DNA from: Branchiostoma floridae
Lineage: Eukaryota; Chordata; Leptocardii; Amphioxiformes; Branchiostomatidae
NCBI RefSeq assembly: GCF_000003815.2
Contig: NC_049981.1
Coordinates: 25,496,047-25,560,046, forward strand
Direction of reading: 5' to 3'
Length of the DNA: 64,000 bases
Below the pieces are notes generated by a model that was not told the origin of the DNA, made no database searches, and saw only the letters and a list, made by a program, of their open reading frames with translations. The position numbers and the translations under genes were made by a program. Below, in pieces: positions 58,185 to 64,000 of the stretch (the stretch's first letter is position 1; the number at the start of each line of letters is the position of its first letter).

Positions 58185-60206
58185 ACTGCTTTCTGGAAAG
58201 TTAGTTTGGAATGGTTGAGAAGAGGGCGTGTAGTACTACCGGCGTCTCTCTGAGCTGCCCAGCTTGTCTGACTACCTTTGAGACACCTCTGAACTTTTAA
58301 ATGAGTGAGGACTAAGCCCCGCCCACCTAAAGGTTCTGCATGGGGGTTATCAGGAGCACTGACAAAGTGGGTAAATATCTTGGTAGCAAATTCATGCTTG
58401 CTCTCTATTTTCACTGAAAGTATTAAAAGAAATTTCATTACCGTTGAATTTCATATAGAATATCAACAGTGTTAGTGCTAGTGAAAGCTAAAGAACAACA
58501 TTTTTAGAGGCAGATCTTTTAGGCAAAATTATCCAATGCCATTGATATGATATGAACATTATTGCAGTTTTACTGTTAGTTATTTTTCCAAAGAGAAAAA
58601 TCTACGTACATTCCCCAAATTGGGCCTATAATTTGTAATTTTCAGGTCAAATTCATCTTAAACATTCGTGCATATTTGGCAAAATTTGTGGCTTAAGTGG
58701 ACTACCAAGTCACACGCAAGATTTATAAATCGAATGCCAAAAAAACAATCTCCAGATCTCTTTCCGACAAGTCCTTACCTGAAGGAATGCCCAGCATTGA
58801 GAGAGAAAATCTGCAGCAGAACTACTGAACGTCATGACTTCTTATTTCCTTTTACAATACAATTACAAGTAGATCAACCTTTCCAACAATATCAACTGTT
58901 GTACCAGTAAAGATGACCAAGATGACTATAAATAACATAGGGACCTAGGATTTATATAATGCTGTAATTAATATATGTAATAAAAACAATACACAGCAAG
59001 ATGCTGCAACTAAACCCTTCTATTTCTGGAAAGCACCAATAAAATCTGAGAAGGGAACATCGTTATACATGGAAATAGAAACAGATAATTGGATATAATG
59101 GCTTTGGCCTACATACAAGTCATATTAGTCCAGATGTCTTGTTAACAGTTATTCTTGATGCACTTTTAAGCATGCTTATTTCTGCTTTGATATGTGATGA
59201 TATTGCATTTTGATAATTATAGATTTGATTTTTTGATTATGTTAGTTATGCTTAACAAGATGTGACAATGTGGCATGTCATAAGCAAGGGAGTATGGTTA
59301 CCAAATGCAAAATGTACTTTGTCCTTCTGCTTGCAAAATGTACTTTGTCCTTCTGCTTAGGGCTGTTGTCTTTGACAGTATGACTCAGTATCAGAAATTG
59401 TTAATGTTACAGACAATCTAAATGTTAAAGCATGAAGATATGAAAATATTCTACATAACCATGCAGTGACATCTATACACATGTAAGTGTAAAATTTTAT
59501 TGTAACTTTGGAAGGAGAGCTGAAATTGACAAAAACTGGCTATTATCAAATACAAAACAATAAAATTACTACTTGTACTAAGTTGTATTACTTGCAAAAT
59601 TTGCTCTTCCCATGTATATAATGTTGAAATGCTCAGTCACCTCATACAACATTACAAAGCATTTTAATTTTTCTTCACATCCAAACTAAAACACACAACA
59701 TGGTTTCAATGAATAAACTGCTTAGTCACCCATAGGAAAACTGTAGTACAGGTGGCAAAGGCCAGAGATTATCACAGTGTCAATAATGAAATGCTCAGTC
59801 ATCCTTGCTAAACGTTAAACAACTTTAAATTTTTCTAACGTGTCAGGACGGAAACACCCAACAGAACCCCCTTACGTCAACAGTACATAATTGCTCAGGT
59901 AAATACTCCCTGACCACGTCATCACCTGTCACTGACGAGTATCGTATGTACGGTCAATTAAGCGACCGCACGGACAATTGCCACATGCGCTGACCTCATG
60001 TTTAAATGGCCCGGGGCAGTCCAGCATATATATACATTCAACTCATTTACTCTTAACTTTCTTGCTACATATCATTACAGCACAAGAAGTTGAATGGAAC
60101 AATAATGTATTTTCAATTAAGTATGCATGACTGAACTGTCTAAAGTAAATAGCTGCTCTGTAGTGTGGGTTATCAAAATGTAAATACCCTTTGTGAATTA
60201 ACGTTA
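58185..60206. other. PAPSS upstream region and gene-free sequence
   Basis: 58185-58330 is the likely promoter of PAPSS and contains a GC-box (CCCCGCCC at about 58316). The rest is AT-rich without recognisable genes, apart from a 26-bp direct duplication at 59306-59357. Confidence 0.35.
59306..59357 (+). repeat. Exact 26-bp tandem duplication
   Basis: A unit starting TGCAAAATGTACTTTGTCC is present twice in direct succession. Confidence 0.9.
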
Positions 60207-60432
60207 CTGTAAATTCATTTATTTTTGTAAGGATTTAATTCCATGTTAGCAGCACATGAGAAAGGAAGTTTTTATTGAGTTTCAAGTTCGGGGTAGAATT
60301 TTACTACTAATACAGTACCATAAAAACATCCTGTATTACTAGTATATATATGTCAGTGTAATGAGTTTACAGTGGACAGGCACTTCAATAAGTGCAGAAA
60401 TAAAACCACTGCGAGTATTTCAAGATTTACAG
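60207..60432 (+). repeat. TTCGCGGT-family MITE, old copy
   Basis: Ends CTGTAAAT and ATTTACAG with TA on both outer sides. The interior TTCAAGTTCGGGGTAGAATT and ACCACTGCGAGTATT are decayed matches to the copy at 60897-61104. Confidence 0.5.
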
Positions 60433-60681
60433 TAGATTATCAGAGCTCCATTATAAGTACCCAAAATTTATTTTGGGAGGGGCCTTTATTATTCATAATA
60501 ATATGTTTGTTTACCGTATGTGAAGGAATTTGATAATTTTTTACAGGTGTTTATTCTTCTGATCTACCCGGTACCCTTTCTATTTCTAACACCTCCAGCA
60601 GCCCCAGAGAGTGGGACAGAAATGTTATGCCTCTTTTGTTGAAGACTACAGCCACAGAGCACAGTTGTTTAGGGCACAAGG

Positions 60682-60818
60682 CACGTGTAAAGCAGGGTAT
60701 GTATAAGAGACGGGACTCTGCACTAGCAAAATACATGGTGTGTAGTACAAGCTCCCTCTCCGTGAGTATGTGAGCTGGAAACCTGTCACAGAAATATATG
60801 TACCCTGCTTTACACGTG
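60682..60818. repeat. 137-bp segment with 24-bp inverted ends
   Basis: CACGTGTAAAGCAGGGTATG at 60682 is matched in inverse at 60795-60818 (22 of 24 positions), a MITE-like arrangement. No clear target duplication. Confidence 0.6.
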
Positions 60819-60896
60819 TATCGAATGTCAAGGTAATGCTAGGAAGTTCCTCCTGTTTCCACTTTAAATGATATTATAATGCCCTTATCGCAACTA

Positions 60897-61104
60897 CTGT
60901 AAATGTTTTTAAGTTCGCGGGGATGTAATTTCGCGGTAGCGGGAAAAAGGACTTTTCGCGGTGGATTTAAGTTCGCGGTAACACTATAGACTGCAATCTA
61001 ATATCATAATAGAAAAATGTTCGCGGCGGTTTTAAATTCGCGGTGAAGTGGTCACCGCGAAAACCGCGAACATTAATCCACCGCGAACATTTCTGCATTT
61101 ACAG
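60897..61104 (+). mobile_element. TTCGCGGT-family MITE, complete copy
   Basis: Inverted ends CTGTAAATG / CATTTACAG with TA target duplication (60895-60896, 61105-61106). Several TTCGCGGT words lie on the + strand on the left and their complements ACCGCGAA on the right, so the element can fold into a long hairpin. CpG density is far above the surroundings. Confidence 0.75.
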
Positions 61105-61460
61105 TATATCCGCCCCTCCTGAAACAACTTTAGCCAGTGAGTGCAGCTTTCAACAAAGAAGGCAGCACAAATCTTATTTGGTTCGTCATGAAAGGACTTC
61201 AGGGCCAAGAAGCTAAACTGAAGTCAGTTAGTTTTATCAGCTAAATATTGGCCGCAGCCAGTACTGTCCTACTAGCACTGTTTTTAACGGAGGTGTTGAA
61301 AATAGAAGTTCTAAGAACTATAATGATTGAACAGGGGGCACAATTTGATTTGATTTTCAAACAATTGTAGATTACAAAGGGGTCTTTTATCACACCCATG
61401 ATCTACAAGTCACTGATAAATGTATTAAAAAAGTATTTCATTTTAGCATGAATTAAAATG

Positions 61461-61641
61461 NNNNNNNNNNNNNNNNNNNNNNNNNNNNNNNNNNNNNNNN
61501 NNNNNNNNNNNNNNNNNNNNNNNNNNNNNNNNNNNNNNNNNNNNNNNNNNNNNNNNNNNNNNNNNNNNNNNNNNNNNNNNNNNNNNNNNNNNNNNNNNNN
61601 NNNNNNNNNNNNNNNNNNNNNNNNNNNNNNNNNNNNNNNNN
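61461..61641. other. Assembly gap (181 N)
   Basis: A run of unknown bases. It abuts a 422-bp-period tandem duplication, a likely reason for the break in assembly. Confidence 1.
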
Positions 61642-62345
61642 TACATGTAACTAGAAACACTGGCTGAACATGTTAAAGTCTCTGACTCATATTCATCGAC
61701 AATATCGATATGCAAATGTCACTCAAATATAAATCATGTTTGTATAAGTCCCTATGGTAAGACAGAACCATAAGAAAAGTTTCTGGCCCATGTACTTGAG
61801 ATACTATATAAAATGACCTAAATGTGGATCTAGCAAAAAACAAGTGACTTAAGGATACGAAACACCTCTTGTCTTTCCTCAATTACATCATTCATTGGGC
61901 AGAATTACTAGTTAAGTGCTTCTTGGCCAGACATGCCCAAATATTTTAATGGCTTCCTAAAGACGTCAAGCACTATCTCCTTGTGTCTCAAGGTTAGATA
62001 GTACGTGTTGTATCTGTTGAAGATTCTTCAGGGACACTAGAATGAACTGGCAGAACAATTTAATACATGTAACTAGAAATACTGGCTGAACATGTCATAT
62101 TCATAAGTATCAATATGGAAATGTCACTCAAATGTAAATCGTGTTTGTATCAGTGGGAAAAGTTTCCGTACTGGACATTGTGGATCTAGCAAGAAACAAG
62201 TTGACTTAAAGTTAAACATTACTATGACATCCAATCTTGTCTTCAATGAATTTCATAGAGCATAAAAGTGCCTCTGGGTGGACACACCCAAGTCTTTTAC
62301 TGGCTTCATGTGTCTCAAGGTTAGATGTTGTATCTGTTGAAGACG
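61642..62345 (+). repeat. Tandem segmental duplication, ~422-bp period
   Basis: TACATGTAACTAGAAACACT at 61642 recurs as TACATGTAACTAGAAATACT at 62064. Collinear matches continue (ATGTCACTCAAAT, GTGGATCTAGCAA, GTGTCTCAAGGTTAGAT, TTGTATCTGTTGAAGA) with indels. The first copy begins exactly at the gap edge, so more copies may be missing. Confidence 0.85.
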
Positions 62346-64000
62346 TGTAGAAATGTACACACGTCACAAACAAGGTCACACTAGGATGATAACAATAATG
62401 AGTACTGATGGCACACCCGAACTGAAGACTATAACTGGTAACTTCAGTCTGATTCTGGTTTGTGACTAAGTACTGTATAACATACTGGTATACATTGACT
62501 ATACTGGTAGTGGTATACATACCGGTATACATTGACTACGACCATTTAGCTGTTTTATTTAGGACACTTTTCTACAACTGTCCGATGAGGTTTTTCAACA
62601 CGTTAAATGTGCACACAATTACCAATATGACCACAGGTACCCTACTACGTCACGTCAATTACCAGCCCATTATGTGTGACGCCTTTTAAACAACACCCTA
62701 GCCTCAGGGCGTTTAATTGTGAATATTCAGTTGTTTCCAAAAGCTGGAGCTGGGGCTGAAAAAATACAGACGCAAATGGACAAGAATGTGGGTCCCTCAC
62801 CCCCATAGTCTGAATAGCACATACTAGTACTCCAAAGTAAGCAATCACAGCCAATAGCTTAACAGGATTAGTGCCACACCCATGCCCAATACAATGATCC
62901 AAATCTAGTTGGACAATGAAGCCACTCAGACAGAGAAACGGTTGCTGTTATTCATGATCCATTCCTTATCACAAGAACAATATCAAATTTATCATGATTC
63001 TGACTAATTTTCCTTTTGTGGTAATCCGTATCCAAGGGTTAAAAGTAGAAATTATTGAAAAGTGATAAAAATATTGCGGAAAAGAAGTTTGATTTAAAGT
63101 TGACTTACAAAAGCAGACCCCATTGCTTCTAACAAATATGACTTCTAACAAATTCAACTTAAACAAGTTGTCTTTTAAGTTTGGAAATCAGAAAAATGTG
63201 CCAACTTTCCTAATCTCCTAGCAGATAAAGTATCCTGCTGAATTTCACATTTACAGACTGGTTTGAATTTTCTGAGGCCTCCGAGCTCCTACGTCTTTTT
63301 ATAGTCATCTGCATTTTCCTTTGGTAAGGCAAAGTCGAAAGAATGCAGACTACAAGAATGATACCGGGGTATACCAAATGCCTCAAAAACAGATGAAAAA
63401 CACGACATAATACATGTATATCTGCTAGGAGATTATTGCTCCTTATAATTAGCTGTACAAACTCTAACCATCCCTACTTTGACATGGTATCAGGACAACT
63501 CGGCACCTGGGACGACTCGGCACCTAGCCAAGTGGGAAAACTTGGCACCAAGAATATGACATAAATTTGTGAAGGTTTGTGAGAAATGCAAGATGTTTAA
63601 CTGCAAAACATTTCTCTCACTGCAATTACTTGTAAGTCATACAGTCGGCACAATTTTACGGACATTTTGAGGCTCTGAACGTCACTTCAATGTACGTTAA
63701 CTTTGAACAGTCGAGGCTCTGTCAGATCGGTCATCTCAACGCGTTTTTGAAACCTACAAACAGTTGTAATTTATGACCAACAAAATATATTGAACTGCTT
63801 ATTACATCTATTTTCATTTGTACTAACTTGCAAACACGGTGATATAGAAGAGAAGTAGAGTGACATCGTGAAAGAACGCCGATATATAACAACTAAAAAA
63901 TGGCGTCGCCGGCGCGGCCCGCAACATGTTTTGGGGATCTTGTATCCTAAAAATTTGTATCCAAAACGTTACCTCGTGGGGTGAGATTGATTTGACATCT
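62346..64000. other. Right-hand gene-poor sequence with a possible first exon at the very end
   Basis: No gene is recognised. 62470-62535 has short repeats of TACTGGTATACATTGACTA. 63491-63540 has three ACTCGGCACC/ACTTGGCACC words. At 63900 an ATG in AAAATGG context opens 14 GC-rich codons (MASPARPATCFGDL) up to a possible GTATCC donor, which might be the first exon of a gene continuing to the right. This is weak evidence. Confidence 0.3.

Overview
The window is animal nuclear DNA. It is intron-rich, with GT-AG introns, AATAAA poly(A) signals, many short terminal-inverted-repeat elements and a vertebrate-type TTAGGG interstitial telomere tract. The proteins read as invertebrate deuterostome orthologues, and I favour a cephalochordate (amphioxus, Branchiostoma). 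That choice rests on my recognition of protein families and repeat style; no database search was run. There is one assembly gap (61461-61641).

Layout, left to right: (1) the terminal coding exon of a BMP3/GDF10-type TGF-beta ligand (2034-2225, +); (2) a 14-exon coiled-coil protein (6684-13534, +) that I cannot name, with a second possible last exon at 13993-14091 and RFX/X-box-like sites upstream that suggest a ciliary role; (3) cytosolic phenylalanyl-tRNA synthetase alpha chain FARSA (16227-23074, -, 13 exons, 499 aa); (4) a 5'-truncated, frameshifted LINE between clean target-site duplications (23404-25670, -); (5) an alpha-2,8-sialyltransferase of the ST8SIA group (26824-29090, +, 4 exons, 380 aa); (6) an FBXW10-like F-box/WD40 protein (30173-43155, -, 10 exons, 1131 aa) whose 6.2 kb first intron is filled with nested DNA transposons; (7) ANAPC16, a small anaphase-promoting-complex subunit (44163-44970, +, 3 exons, 96 aa), head to head with FBXW10 across a ~1 kb region carrying three CCAAT boxes; (8) bifunctional PAPS synthase PAPSS (47472-58184, -, 13 exons, 612 aa); (9) about 5.8 kb of repeat-rich, gene-poor DNA to the end.

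The exon chains of FARSA, ST8SIA, FBXW10, ANAPC16, PAPSS and the coiled-coil gene were joined by hand using splice consensus, reading phase and family resemblance. Each chain totals an exact multiple of three with no internal stop, which is the main internal check on the models. The genes do not form a pathway. The notable gene-level signal is linkage: BMP3/GDF10, ANAPC16 and PAPSS relatives lie on human chromosomes 4 and 10, so the window looks like part of an ancient chordate linkage group. The non-coding part holds several well-delimited mobile elements (hAT-like, Harbinger-like, Mutator-like and pogo-like by their ends and target duplications), a tandem-duplicated splice acceptor beside telomeric repeats, and a recurring motif just upstream of 3' splice sites in several genes.
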